Positions 17,465 to 27,200 of a stretch of 64,000 nucleotides of DNA are shown here, piece after piece. The stretch covers positions 1-64,000 of the forward strand of contig JAGQOW010000004.1 in the NCBI GenBank assembly GCA_020427155.1. The letters run 5' to 3'. The notes under the pieces are model-generated. The model was not told where the DNA came from, did not search any database, and saw only the letters and a program-made list of their open reading frames with translations. Made by a program: the position numbers and the translations under genes. The stretch's first letter is position 1, and every line of letters starts with the position of its first letter. Source of the stretch: Planctomycetales bacterium. Its GTDB lineage: Bacteria > Planctomycetota > Planctomycetia > Pirellulales > Lacipirellulaceae.

Positions 17465-17908
17465 ATGCTTTCCCAAACCGTGGAATACGCTCTTCGCGCA
17501 GTAGTGCACCTAGCTGCCGAAGCGCCCAACGGTTGCACCACGCAGCAACTGGCCAAGGTGACCCAAGTGCCGGCTGCCTATCTAGCAAAAGTGCTGCAAA
17601 ACCTTTCACGAGAAGGAATTGTCAGTTCCCAACGAGGCATTGGCGGCGGCGTCTCGCTGGCGATCGAGGCTAGTGAACTGACAATTCTCGACGTCATCAA
17701 TGCCGTCGACCCCATCCAACGAATCAAGACCTGCCCGCTCGAACTGGGAAGTCACAGCCCGGCACTTTGCCCGCTGCATCGCCGAGTCGATAACGCAATA
17801 GCCCAAGTCGAAACCGCCTTTAAGTCGACTACGGTAGCAGAGATCTTAGGCGAGTCAGGCCAACCGAAGCCGCTCTGCGATTCCCAAATCTCTAAACAGC
17901 GGTCCTGA
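17465..17908 (+). CDS. Rrf2-family transcriptional regulator
   Basis: A 147-residue winged-helix regulator. The start MLSQTVEYALRAVVHLA and the recognition region TQVPAAYLAKVLQNLSREGIVSSQRGIGGGVSLA are classical for Rrf2. Towards the C-terminus there are Cys in TCPLELGSHSPALCPLH, with one more in PLCDS. Rrf2 proteins such as NsrR, IscR and RirA bind an iron-sulfur cluster through three Cys in this area. Here two lie close together and the third is far downstream, so cluster binding is possible but not shown, and I do not assign a subtype. The gene stands alone. Its own operator would be in the spacer upstream, where no clear dyad was found. Confidence 0.92.
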   Translation: MLSQTVEYALRAVVHLAAEAPNGCTTQQLAKVTQVPAAYLAKVLQNLSREGIVSSQRGIGGGVSLAIEASELTILDVINAVDPIQRIKTCPLELGSHSPALCPLHRRVDNAIAQVETAFKSTTVAEILGESGQPKPLCDSQISKQRS

Positions 17909-17962
17909 ACACGCTGCAGAACGTCACAAGATGACGACGTAGCCCGTGACGCCGCAGCTAAG

Positions 17963-18033
17963 AGCGGGTGAAGGGAATCGAACCCTCGCCTAAAGCTTGG
18001 GAAGCTTTCGTTCTACCATTGAACTACACCCGC
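17963..18033 (-). tRNA. tRNA-Gly (anticodon CCC)
   Basis: Cloverleaf on the minus strand: acceptor GCGGGTG pairs with CACCCGC, D arm AGTTCAATGGTAGAAC, anticodon stem AAAGC/GCTTT around the loop TTCCCAA (anticodon CCC), and T arm GAGGGTTCGATTCCCTT. CCA is not encoded. The match to bacterial tRNA-Gly(CCC) is close. It reads glycine GGG codons. Confidence 0.97.
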
Positions 18034-18143
18034 ACACGGCGTTTGCGAGCCTTCAGTCTAAGAGCGAACGTGCGGGCTGGCAAGGATATGCCCCTAAGAG
18101 CAGGTTTTGGGCCGCCACTTCTTCCCTGGAGTCGATTACTTGC

Positions 18144-19088
18144 CTAGCGTGTACGATCTGCGATCGTAGTGAGCATTTGGCGGACCCTTTCAAGCCTTTC
18201 GCGGTAGGCAGGGTCGAAAGAGCCAAGAAAGTCGCCGCCCTCGGCTTGCTCGCTTAGGCGAAGTAGTCGGTCCAGTTCAGCCAAGGTCGCTTCCATCGAA
18301 CGCGGGGGACGGATGTTCCGGCGCTCGGCTTCCGAGAGCGATTCGTGGTACAGTCTGACGAAGCGAAAATCTCGGGTCAATTGTTCGAGCCGCTGAGTCT
18401 GATGCTCCAACAATTCAATGTCGGCCGTTTCTGCCAGCAAAAGAGTGGTTTCGATTTGATCGAGCCCTTCGTGATAGCCGGCAATACGGGCAGAGAGTTC
18501 CGTTAGATTGATCTTGACCGGTTCTGGATCGGGGCTGGGTAGTTCACCTTGTGGAAGAGCGGTACTCGCCAAGCGAGATTTGGGCGGGTGGGCCTTCTGC
18601 ACTGGCGATTGACTCTCCGACTGCCGAGGGTCTGGCTCTGTTGCCGAGGCGCTCTCCTTGGTTGCGACACTAGGGTCCAGCGACTGTTGCGACGTCAGCG
18701 AAACTGTCGCTGGTTGAGAAGTCGTAGCGGCCTGGGGCTGGTTGAATACTGGGATGCTTGGCAAGGGCTGGGTCGTCCCAGGCATCGAACGGATTGTGGA
18801 CTCAAGCAACCACGAAGCAAGCATTTTCTGGTTTTCTTGCGAGTGAGGCACATCGTTCCAGGCTTGCATGGTCGCTTCTAACTGGTCGATGCGGCGGGTG
18901 CGTTCCCCTTCGTCATGCCGAAACGCCTGGTCCAGCTGAAACCGCAGGTCCGATTCCATCTGGGCAAGCTCGTCTCGGGGGGCGTTGTGCGATTGGTGCG
19001 CTGTCACACCGGCTGCTAGAATTGCAATTGCAACCAGAGTGCTGACAACTGCTGTAAGACGCTCGCTGCTTGAAGTTGATTGGCTCAT
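18144..19088 (-). CDS. Membrane-anchored protein of unknown function
   Basis: I choose ATG 19088 (GGAG five bases upstream); a TTG at 19160 would add 24 residues. The 314-residue product has one N-terminal membrane helix (LTAVVSTLVAIAILAAGVTA), a helical charged region with possible coiled coil (DELAQMESDLRFQLDQAF, RRIDQLEATMQAW), a long Ser/Thr/Pro/Gln-rich linker, and a second helical domain (INLTELSARIAGYHEGLDQIETTLLL ... RERLERVRQMLTTIADR). This looks like a spacer-linked, periplasmic coiled-coil protein. No family recognised. It is divergent from the VTT-domain gene, sharing a 129-base spacer. Confidence 0.72.
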   Translation of the reverse strand: MSQSTSSSERLTAVVSTLVAIAILAAGVTAHQSHNAPRDELAQMESDLRFQLDQAFRHDEGERTRRIDQLEATMQAWNDVPHSQENQKMLASWLLESTIRSMPGTTQPLPSIPVFNQPQAATTSQPATVSLTSQQSLDPSVATKESASATEPDPRQSESQSPVQKAHPPKSRLASTALPQGELPSPDPEPVKINLTELSARIAGYHEGLDQIETTLLLAETADIELLEHQTQRLEQLTRDFRFVRLYHESLSEAERRNIRPPRSMEATLAELDRLLRLSEQAEGGDFLGSFDPAYRERLERVRQMLTTIADRTR

Positions 19089-19217
19089 CGGAGCTCCGAT
19101 TGATGCAGTGCCGTCGAGCGGCTGCGCGATGGGGATTTCACTCTCAACATGACTGTCCAAGTAAGACTAGAACGGCCTCCAGGCAAGTCAAAACCGCCGG
19201 AAAGAAGATCGCCCACG

Positions 19218-19859
19218 ATGAACAACCAATTGCTCAAACCGCTACTGCTGGTAGCAGTTGTATTGGTTCTACCCCTGGTAGCGATCGCCGTTTGGGGCGA
19301 GAGTTTTCGCTCGGTAGCCGAGCGCTGGCAGGAGTCGCCCCCCGCACGACCGACGATGGCGCTGGCCATTGTGGCCATCTTGGCCTCCGACGTGTTTCTG
19401 CCCGTACCCTCAGGGCCCATCAGCACGCTGGCAGGAAGCCAACTGGGCTTTGCCTTGGGTACCGCTGCTTCGACACTGGGTATGACACTGGGAGCAGGCC
19501 TGGCATTTGGCCTGGCACGGCTCTGGGGGCGGCCCCTGGCCGAACGGTTTTCTTCCACCGAACAACTCGTCGAGCTGGAAGACGCATGCCTGCAACATGG
19601 CCCCTGGATGCTCCTCCTCACTCGACCGCTACCGATCCTTGCCGAAGCGTGCGCGTTGCTGGTCGGCGCGCTGCAGATGCCCTGGAAGAGTTTCTTGCCA
19701 ACGGTGGTTGTCAGCAACTCTCTTATCGCGGCCACGTATTCGGCGCTGGGGCAGCAGGCAGTGCAACGCGGTTGGCTGCCCATGGCCATCTGTGCGTCGG
19801 TCGCGGTGCCGGTAGCGCTCTCCTGGTGGTGGCGCAAACGTTTGCAGCAAGCGGGCTGA
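19218..19859 (+). CDS. VTT/DedA-superfamily membrane protein (TVP38-like)
   Basis: A 213-residue integral membrane protein with about five hydrophobic segments. The sequence VFLPVPSGPISTLAGSQLGFALGTAASTLGMTLGAGLAFGLARLWG matches the VTT (SNARE-associated, TMEM64/DedA) core: a PxP re-entrant loop, a Gly-rich helix pair and the conserved Arg and Pro (TRPLPILAEACALLVGALQMPW). Members move or protect lipids such as undecaprenyl phosphate. ATG 19218 is preferred over 19149, which would overlap the divergent gene. It is followed by the large inverted repeat at 19872. Confidence 0.85.
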   Translation: MNNQLLKPLLLVAVVLVLPLVAIAVWGESFRSVAERWQESPPARPTMALAIVAILASDVFLPVPSGPISTLAGSQLGFALGTAASTLGMTLGAGLAFGLARLWGRPLAERFSSTEQLVELEDACLQHGPWMLLLTRPLPILAEACALLVGALQMPWKSFLPTVVVSNSLIAATYSALGQQAVQRGWLPMAICASVAVPVALSWWWRKRLQQAG

Positions 19860-19871
19860 GAAGGCTATGAA

Positions 19872-19973
19872 AAAGAGCCTCGTTTTCTAGGCGGGGAGAG
19901 GCTAAGAAAGGGGTTGAATAACCGGGGACTCGCACCCTCCCCCAACCCCTCCCCGCCTAGAAAAGAGGCTCTT
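19872..19973. repeat. Long imperfect inverted repeat (possible REP/MITE-like element or bidirectional terminator)
   Basis: A left arm starting AAGAGCCTCG at 19873 and reaching GCGGGGAG near 19898 is complementary to the right arm 19948-19973, with a single bulged G. Inside lies a second pair, AGGGGTTG (19909-19916) with CAACCCCT (19943-19950). Total length about 100 bases, located 12 bases after the VTT gene. No coding potential. Confidence 0.6.
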
Positions 19974-20227
19974 GCATTCTAAACGACCGGCTCGGCCAAA
20001 GCCAATTTTTTGATGGCGGCTCACTTTCCGGCCACAGCTCTGCAAATCTGCCTGCTTTCGATCAACCAATGCCGCCACAAGCAGGGCGCGGGTGGTACAA
20101 GGTGGCTGATTGACCACAGCCAGCTAGGTATCCCAATCGCAGTATTGCTAATGCTTTCCTGAAGTGGGATTTGCACTTACGGCAGGCCAGTCATGGGCAA
20201 CTGAGACATGCTCTGCTCAACCTATAG
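19974..20227. other. Spacer downstream of the PEP carboxykinase gene
   Basis: No gene or clear terminator was found here. Confidence 0.3.
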
Positions 20228-22165
20228 CTACGCACAATACTCCGCGACTCGCTTCTTGAAGGCCTTGTGCTCGTCCCAGATGGCCTGGGGAAGCTTCTTG
20301 GGTGCGCCACGGCCTTCGCTGCCCGACTCCAGGCCGTTCTCAAGCTCGTTGAGCCAACCTTCGCGGTTGGCAACTTCGCGTAGGAGTGCTTCTTTGTCAG
20401 GGACAAGAATCTCGGCGAGCTGCTCGGTAGTTGTCGTGAACTTGAGTCCGCTAATGTCAATGTACTCGGGTTTGGGAACCAGGCCGATGGGGGTTTCTTT
20501 CCACTGGTCAGCGCCGTCCAGCTGGCGGACTGCGGCATCGAGGACGCGGTAGTTGGCGCCGAAGCCGTCCCAGATGAATTTGCCGTCGTCATTGCGGCGG
20601 AACCAGTTCACCGAGTAAACAGCCGGTGGCTTGGGCGTCTTCTCCGCCATCTCCAGCCACTTCTCAGCGTAGTCGCTGATGTTGAAGGAGATAAAGGGCC
20701 GATTCGCCATGGGATCGTAGCGAGGCTTCTGGCCGACCGCAGCGGCGGTGGGTTCGCTGAACTGACACAGGGCGTGGTAGACCGCTTCGTTCCAAGTGCG
20801 CGCTCGCGAGATAAGCGGGTGCAACTTGCTGGAGCGGCCGCCGATCAGTGCGACATCAAGCGGGACGCCTTCAACGTTGTCGTAGTCGGCATCGAGGTTG
20901 GGGACCGAGCGGATGGGCATCGTGACCCGGGCATTCTTTTGGTCTTTTTCTTCGGCCGAGGCGTCGATCTCCTCCCCTAGCCAGTTCCAAGTGGTGATTC
21001 CGTCGCCAGCCGGGAAGTCTTCGCCGCTATCGCTCCACCAGACTCGCTTGCTTCCGTTGTCGTCTACGAAAACCTGGTTGGTGAAGATTGGTCCGCCTTC
21101 AAAGTTCTCGACCTCGGGCAGCGGGTTGCGCAGGGCCTCCATGAGCATTTTGTTGGCAAAGTCGCTCATGCCCTTGGTGACGCCGAACATACCGGCCTCG
21201 ATGTTATTGACGTAGAGACGTCCGTCGCCCTTCTTAGTGGCGCCGCCAATAATGTCGTCGCCTAGGGCGACCTGCTTGATACCTGCCTTGGCAATCGGAC
21301 CTTCGGTAACGCCGGTGGCAATGTTCGTCTTTCCGCACATGCTGGGGAAGGCAGCACCAAAGTTGACTCTGCGACCGCCGGGGTATTCCAGGGCGAACAG
21401 CGCCATGTGCTCGACCACTTCGATGCCGACGTCCTCATCGGGCGTAGATTTTCGCTTGGCATTTTCGAGTGCCTGGATGCCAACCAGCCGCAGGCCGAAA
21501 ATCTTCTTGGGCCCCAGCGCGTTGCCACCGTAATCGCTGTTGATAGTGCGTGAGTAGAGTTCCGCCGGGAAGTGGGTGATCCAACGGTCTTCCTTGCTGA
21601 GGGTTCCGTAACTGTGGCAAATGCGGGGGAAGCGGGTCTGCTTCTCGAGGATGCGCCAGCCGTCCTTGATGTTGCTCATCCGAAACAGGTTGCAGACCAC
21701 ATTCGCGCTGTCGGTAAGTTGAACGCCCGCTGTGGCAAACTGGCTGTCGGCAGGGTTGGTGACAAAGGGCATCACATACATGGTGCGCCCCTTCATGACG
21801 CCGTCGTAAAGCTTATCGAGTTTGGCATGCATCTCCTCGGGTTTCACCCAGAAGTTCAGCGGGCCCGCGTCGACGGGGTCTTCAGTGCAGATGACGGTGC
21901 GCTCTTCCACCCGGGCGACGTCATTCTTGTCGCTACGGGCATAAAACGTACGCTTGCCGTAGACATTCTCATCCAGACGGGTGTAGTCGCCTGATGCTTC
22001 TAGCTCGTTCTCAAGCCTGATGATTTGGTCCGCTTTCCCGGTGATGACCTCAACGTTGTCGGGTTTGCACAGGGCTACTTCCTTTCGAACCCAGTCCTGC
22101 ATGTGGGCAGGGAGTTTTGCGATCGTTGATTCAATGGCGTCCGTAAGTGTTGCTTGTGCAGTCAT
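20228..22165 (-). CDS. pckG: Phosphoenolpyruvate carboxykinase (GTP)
   Basis: Cytoplasmic gluconeogenic enzyme: oxaloacetate + GTP to PEP + CO2 + GDP. I place the start at ATG 22165, with GGAAAG just upstream, giving 645 residues; the frame extends to 22276 without support. The kinase P-loop with the GTP-PEPCK cysteine, FPSMCGKTN, is clear. The oxaloacetate-binding region (RTMYVMPFV) and YGGNALGPKKIFGLRL are typical, and GEEIDASAEEKDQ and NWFRRNDDGKFIWDGFGANYR mark the nucleotide-binding C-terminal part. The length is slightly above the usual 600-620 residues owing to the tail after residue 590. It stands alone with its own upstream spacer. Confidence 0.96.
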   Translation of the reverse strand: MTAQATLTDAIESTIAKLPAHMQDWVRKEVALCKPDNVEVITGKADQIIRLENELEASGDYTRLDENVYGKRTFYARSDKNDVARVEERTVICTEDPVDAGPLNFWVKPEEMHAKLDKLYDGVMKGRTMYVMPFVTNPADSQFATAGVQLTDSANVVCNLFRMSNIKDGWRILEKQTRFPRICHSYGTLSKEDRWITHFPAELYSRTINSDYGGNALGPKKIFGLRLVGIQALENAKRKSTPDEDVGIEVVEHMALFALEYPGGRRVNFGAAFPSMCGKTNIATGVTEGPIAKAGIKQVALGDDIIGGATKKGDGRLYVNNIEAGMFGVTKGMSDFANKMLMEALRNPLPEVENFEGGPIFTNQVFVDDNGSKRVWWSDSGEDFPAGDGITTWNWLGEEIDASAEEKDQKNARVTMPIRSVPNLDADYDNVEGVPLDVALIGGRSSKLHPLISRARTWNEAVYHALCQFSEPTAAAVGQKPRYDPMANRPFISFNISDYAEKWLEMAEKTPKPPAVYSVNWFRRNDDGKFIWDGFGANYRVLDAAVRQLDGADQWKETPIGLVPKPEYIDISGLKFTTTTEQLAEILVPDKEALLREVANREGWLNELENGLESGSEGRGAPKKLPQAIWDEHKAFKKRVAEYCA

Positions 22166-22328
22166 TTTCTTTCCGTCGTGTTTGGGACTGAATTCACCGG
22201 CAAAGTGCAAATTCGACAGTCTGTAGGATCTTTGGCCGACATTCTGGGGACGAATAGAGTAAGAGCCGCCTGGCACTTCACAGCGGCTCGGACAGAAACC
22301 ACGATGATACTGGTTTTCCAGAGTTTTT

Positions 22329-23693
22329 CTAGGGCTGCTGCGGATGCCTGGATGTGCGAAACCGCACAGTAATCGAAGAAAGCAACACTAAGAGACAGGT
22401 GGTCACTGATGAGGAGGGTTCGGGTACCGCAAGATCTACGCCGCCGACAGCGATAGCGAGCGAAGATTCCCAATATGCTAAATCGTCCTGGTCGATGTCG
22501 CCGTCTCGATCAGCATCCCCCGAGGAGAAAGCAGCCTCGATAGAGATTCCAAAACCCCGCTGCCAGGCCAGGAAATCGACTGCATCGATGTCATTGTCCC
22601 CGTCGAAATCGGCCGACGGATTGGCGGAAAGCTCGAAGGAAACGATCGTGTTCGAACTGAGTGTATCGCCATCGTCGACGACTCCCAGCAGAGTCCAATT
22701 TCCGTTAGGCAACCGCGGCCCCAGCGTGAGGCCTTCGAGGTTTTGCCCGTTACTCCCGTCGGCCGCGCCTGCCCACAGCAACTCTTTGCCTACCGACACG
22801 TAGGCTGGTTGATCTATCAAGCCCGACGAGTACCAAGCGACGCTAACATCAGTGGCCAGATCGAAGGAGACCTCAAAGATGCGGTTCAAGTACAGTGGGG
22901 AAGTGACGGCCACTGAACGCTCTAATGCCAGGAGAGTTCCATCAGGCAACGCGACAAGATCTGTCAGGCCGCTCTGGGGAGATCCAAAAGTGAGGCTGCC
23001 GTGAATTTTCTCGACCTGGTAGACGTACTGCCGACCAGCACTCACGGTGTTGCCGGCGACAGCCAGTTCGAGCAGCCGAACCGGACTACCTGCGGAACTC
23101 GTAGCAAGCGGCCCATCCACGGCGAGCGCTTCTTCGTTGGCAGTCCACATGACCGTTCCCGCTGGATTGCGAGCCAACGACTCGAAGCCTCGATTGCCTG
23201 CGATGTTTGTAAAAACGGCGGGAATGGCAATGTTCTGCAAAAGACTGCCGGTCGCGAGATCGTATTCCTGCACTCCAGGGTTGTTCTCTTCGCTGAGAAA
23301 CACGCTATTTCGCATCGGGTTTGTGTAAGCGGCGCCTTCGAAATCCAGGCTGGCTGCAAGCGTGGTCGCGCTGACCGTTGCTGCCGAAGTCAGTGCACCG
23401 GCGGCAGAAAACTCGACGTCGAACGAGATCAGTTGCCCGCCTGAATCTTGAACCGCAGCGAAACGGTGTTTGCCGGAAACGGGCGAGGGGCCCAGATATG
23501 TCACGCCACTCAATTCGGTCGCAGCGACTACGGAAGTGTCGAGAGCCAGGCTACTGATTCGGCTCACCGACCAGTTGCCTGCGCTGGCAGAACGCAGCGA
23601 ACAGGAAAGCACTGATGCGACGAGGGCGAATCGCCGCAGAATAGCAACCGAAGAAGAGATAACTGCACCCTTTCCCGCTAATTGCTTGGCCAA
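22329..23693 (-). CDS. Secreted phytase/esterase-like protein with dockerin and PEP-CTERM signal
   Basis: A 454-residue secreted protein. A signal peptide (RRFALVASVLSCSLRSASA) is followed by an esterase-like phytase domain (PF13449-type): FAAVQDSGGQLISFDVEF, FEGAAYTNPMRNSVFLSEENNPGVQEYDL, then GFESLARNPAGTVMWTANEEAL. This is a six-bladed propeller style. Near residues 375-425 lies a planctomycete dockerin (ADFDGDNDIDAVDFLAWQRG and DADRDGDIDQDDLAYWE). The C-terminus has the PEP-CTERM signal VPEPSSS, a hydrophobic stretch and Arg residues. The start at 23693 is TTG with a weak Shine-Dalgarno sequence, so the exact start is uncertain. Substrate unknown. Confidence 0.8.
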   Translation of the reverse strand: MAKQLAGKGAVISSSVAILRRFALVASVLSCSLRSASAGNWSVSRISSLALDTSVVAATELSGVTYLGPSPVSGKHRFAAVQDSGGQLISFDVEFSAAGALTSAATVSATTLAASLDFEGAAYTNPMRNSVFLSEENNPGVQEYDLATGSLLQNIAIPAVFTNIAGNRGFESLARNPAGTVMWTANEEALAVDGPLATSSAGSPVRLLELAVAGNTVSAGRQYVYQVEKIHGSLTFGSPQSGLTDLVALPDGTLLALERSVAVTSPLYLNRIFEVSFDLATDVSVAWYSSGLIDQPAYVSVGKELLWAGAADGSNGQNLEGLTLGPRLPNGNWTLLGVVDDGDTLSSNTIVSFELSANPSADFDGDNDIDAVDFLAWQRGFGISIEAAFSSGDADRDGDIDQDDLAYWESSLAIAVGGVDLAVPEPSSSVTTCLLVLLSSITVRFRTSRHPQQP

Positions 23694-23715
23694 ATATAAT
23701 GCTCGCTAACTTCTT

Positions 23716-24198
23716 CTACTTCGGTTCAAGATATCCCAAATGGTGAGCAGCGTGAAGCAAACTCACCTTTTCGAGCGATTCGCGATCGGTCGCTCCGAAA
23801 AGTGGCGATGGGAAGAACGGCCCTTCGTGCGCCTTGACCCGATCTATCGTCTGTTGCAGCAATTCGGCGGCTTCGCTATCCGTCATTGCGTCAGGTTTGG
23901 GAACGGTATCCGGAGCCGTTGGCATGCCTCCGCGAAAGCCTTCGGCCAGTATCTTTCGTCTCATCCCTGGCCCGACGGTATGTTTCATCACCCAGAAAAT
24001 CATTCGCATCAGCAGCGGCGGATTCGGAAATCCATCGATCGGGAAGCGCATCCAGTCGGCGATATGGCCACAAGCTTGCGAAAGCGTCCAGTTGCCGTTG
24101 CAGATGTAACCGCTAGCAATCAATGCGTGTACTTCCACCATCATCTCTTCGTAGTTCTTAAATGCAAGTTGACGCTTCTTCGGTTCGTTCGTGGCCAT
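23716..24198 (-). CDS. DUF1569 protein (DinB-like fold)
   Basis: A 160-residue cytoplasmic protein. The pattern NWTLSQACGHIADWM, RFPIDGFPNPPLLMRMIFWVMKH, GFRGGMPTAPD and SLLHAAHHLGYLEPK is that of DUF1569, a DinB-like four-helix bundle that usually keeps three His ligands (here His in GHIADW and in HAAHH). DinB-type proteins often use a metal or a thiol cofactor such as bacillithiol, which would fit with bshB1 in this window, but no link is shown. It ends 22 bases before the PEP-CTERM gene start and lies 45 bases from the CHAT gene stop, so it may be cotranscribed with the CHAT gene. Confidence 0.8.
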   Translation of the reverse strand: MATNEPKKRQLAFKNYEEMMVEVHALIASGYICNGNWTLSQACGHIADWMRFPIDGFPNPPLLMRMIFWVMKHTVGPGMRRKILAEGFRGGMPTAPDTVPKPDAMTDSEAAELLQQTIDRVKAHEGPFFPSPLFGATDRESLEKVSLLHAAHHLGYLEPK

Positions 24199-24242
24199 GA
24201 TGCTGTCTTTCTGGCATTCAGTTTCTTGAGAACAAGGTTCTC

Positions 24243-27200
24243 TTACGGACCCTCTGCTTCTGGCTCTGCACCCGCTTCTGCCCTCTCTTCCTCTGTCGTT
24301 TCCGCTGCCTCCTCCCCGGCTGCCACCGCCGCCTCCTTTGTCTCGGCAACTTCGGCAGGTGAGTCCTGCGGTTCAGCCTCGTCGGTTTCGGCAGGTGCTC
24401 CAGCATCGATCAGCAGATACCCTCCCCAGAAAAAGGGATGGGCGGCAGTAATCGGCGGGGCTTCCAGGTCGGCCTTCACTCGAGTCTCGGCATCGGGATG
24501 AATCGACATCTCCATGGCGACCTGGACGCTCCGCTGCCACGCGTCGGCGGCAGTCGTGTGAGGCAATTCCTGAATAAACTCGCGAACTAGGTCGAGCGTC
24601 GACTGCCCTCCAACGCTCCATCGGCTCAGCAAAACCGTTTGAGCGCCGGTCGACATCAAGCCGCAGCTGGCCAAGAAGAGTTCATGCCCAGGCGCTGCTG
24701 CCGAGGCTTTGCGTTTCGAAGTTCGGCCGCCTCGCTCGGCTATCGTGTGCACCGCCGGCAACAGAATGTTTTGGGGCCCGAATTGCGGCAAGCTCAGCCA
24801 ATGGCTGAGTGTATCTTCCTGAGCAGCACGCCCTCCTGGCACGGGCGACCAATCCAGGGGGCGTAGCGGATCGATCTCAATCTCGTCGAGCACAATCAAC
24901 GTTTCTAGCAGCGAAGCAAGCTGCGCCGTTGGAATTGGCGAAGGTGTGGGCAAAGCGATCGGGTTGAGCACCGCTTCGCGCAGGTCAGTCAACGACTCGT
25001 CCTGCAACTCTTCGGTATCTCCGGGGACGATGCCTCTGCCTACAATACCCGACCTTTGAACTCGCCGTCTGACTACGGCATTGCCCATCGCCAGGCCCAT
25101 TGTCGGGACAACTCGCAATTTGCTGAGAGAAATCATCGCCGCAGTGCGATCTTCAAGCTCAGCCGGCAGGGCTGCCAGGGGGACGTACCAGACCAGGTTG
25201 TCGGGCACAACTATCAATTCGTCGGTCGATTCCAGGTCGATCGAAGAACCATCAAAGAGAGCGCGATAGAGCTTTTTTCCCGTCGCCTGCCAATCGTCTG
25301 AGGCCAGATCCTTGGTGGTCATGTCGTGGCTGGCGTCGTAATTGCCGAGTGAACGCAAAAAGTCGTTGAGGGGTTTGTTAAGCCGACCAACAGGGCCACA
25401 GTTCCAGTGGGTCGAACCCTTGGCAGTTATTAAAAAGCCCAAAAGCCCGTTGGAAGTATCGTGGAAGACGACCACGGCCTGGCCGGGCTGAAGCTTTGCC
25501 TGGAGTTCCGCGGCTGTGCTCAGCGGCGGAAAAACCGGATCGACGGCAACCCGCTCCAAGCCTATCATGTTTAGCATTGCCTCGCGCCGCTGGAGGCTGG
25601 TCGACCAGGCTCTCCAATCTTTGTTGAGGTCGCTTTGGGACTGCTCGTCCAGGGCCGGCAACCATCTTGATTTGAGCGACGCCCACAATTGCTGGCCGGC
25701 TTTCTGTTCTTCGCCGTACCTAGGGTACTTCAGTAACAAGTCCTGACGACGGACTTGGATTTGTGGGGTGAGGGTGTGAGCAGGCAATTCGAGCGTATCG
25801 CGTAACGATGCGAGACGCCCTCCCCACGCTAGCGAACCGAGAAATCGGCGGCGCTTCGCCAAATCGGTCACTTCCAACGCAGTACCCAGGTCGTTGCGAG
25901 ACAACAGCGCATTCAACCACCGGTCGAAGGCAGCTTCATGAGGAGTCTGCAATACCGATAACGTTTCCAACGGACGAAAGACCCAGTCGGCAGGCGTCGG
26001 ATCGGCCAACAACGACTGATAGATATCGGCGGCCGATCGATCTCGAAGCAGTTGTTGATCGTAGCGGCCATTTGCCAGACCGATTTGGAAGTTCCTGGGC
26101 GTCATGACCAATTGTTGGTCGATGGCGGCGGCGAGCGCTGCCGGGGCAGTATCTCGACCTTGCTGAGCGGCAATCCGAGCCGCCAGGAACTGCGACCAGC
26201 TTCCCAACAAGCCGCTGCGCGCGTCGCGGAGGCGAGTCTGTCCAACTTCGATTGTGGCAGCCGCAGCGTCCCAATTTCCAAGCGTCATTTGTTCTTCGGA
26301 CAGTGCAAAACTGACACGGGCGAAGATATGGTCAAATCGCTCACGCCGCGCCCAGGCAGCGACGGAATCGAGGGCAGCACTCACGCTCTCGATACCACCA
26401 GCCAGCCGATTGGCCGCCCCCAGCTTGAAGGCCTCGTCGACGATGCCCGGATTGTCGTAGTAAAAGGCCGAGTAACTTGCTTCGGCAAAGTACTTGGCGG
26501 CAACACTGGTATTGCCTTGCTCCATATGGATTCGACCCTGCTCCAGCAAAGCGACGCATGTCAGCGGGTGATCGAACCTTCCCTGAATAAGTTCCGCTCT
26601 AGCCAACTGTTTCAGCGCCAGGTCGCTCTTTCCTTCTCCCGCGCTGACGAGTCCCTGCTGCAGGTCGATCCAAGCACCGGACCAATGATTGGGAGGTGCT
26701 CCTCCGCTGTTGAGCCTGGTAGCCATCTCGCGCGAGATCCGATCCTGCGCGGCCAAGGGCCCCAAGAGTTCACTTCGCCTTCGAATTGCGAGTGCGGTAC
26801 AACGAATCACCTCGATAACGTCGATTCTCCACAGCTGTGCTGACTGGACAACGCCTCCCTGCTGAGCCGCCCGATTGCCGCTCAGCAAGTCCCCTTGGCT
26901 AATAAGCATCTGCGAGGAGAACAGCCCAAGGGTAAACTGCCTTTCGCTTGTGCCCCAAGGCAACTGCTGGCGCCGCAGCCGACTAACGTCTTCGCGAGGA
27001 GGCTGTTCGAACCGTACCCTCAGCAGCCACTGGGGATACTGCAAAAACATGGTACAAGCCTGGTCGAACTGTTCTAGTGCCGGGCCAAAACGGCCCTGAT
27101 GGTAGAGTACCTCGCCCCACATTGCGTGATAGCAGATCGAATCGACCCAACGCCCCGTGACGCCAATCTTGATAGCGCCGCGCGTTTCGCTACGAAAAAT

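Noticed and set aside
17465-17908. Naming the Rrf2 protein NsrR or IscR
   Set aside because: The Cys spacing does not match either well, and no target sites are visible.
19070-19870. Long plus ORF of 266 residues at 19070
   Set aside because: Different frame over the VTT gene; Arg/Gly-rich shadow sequence.
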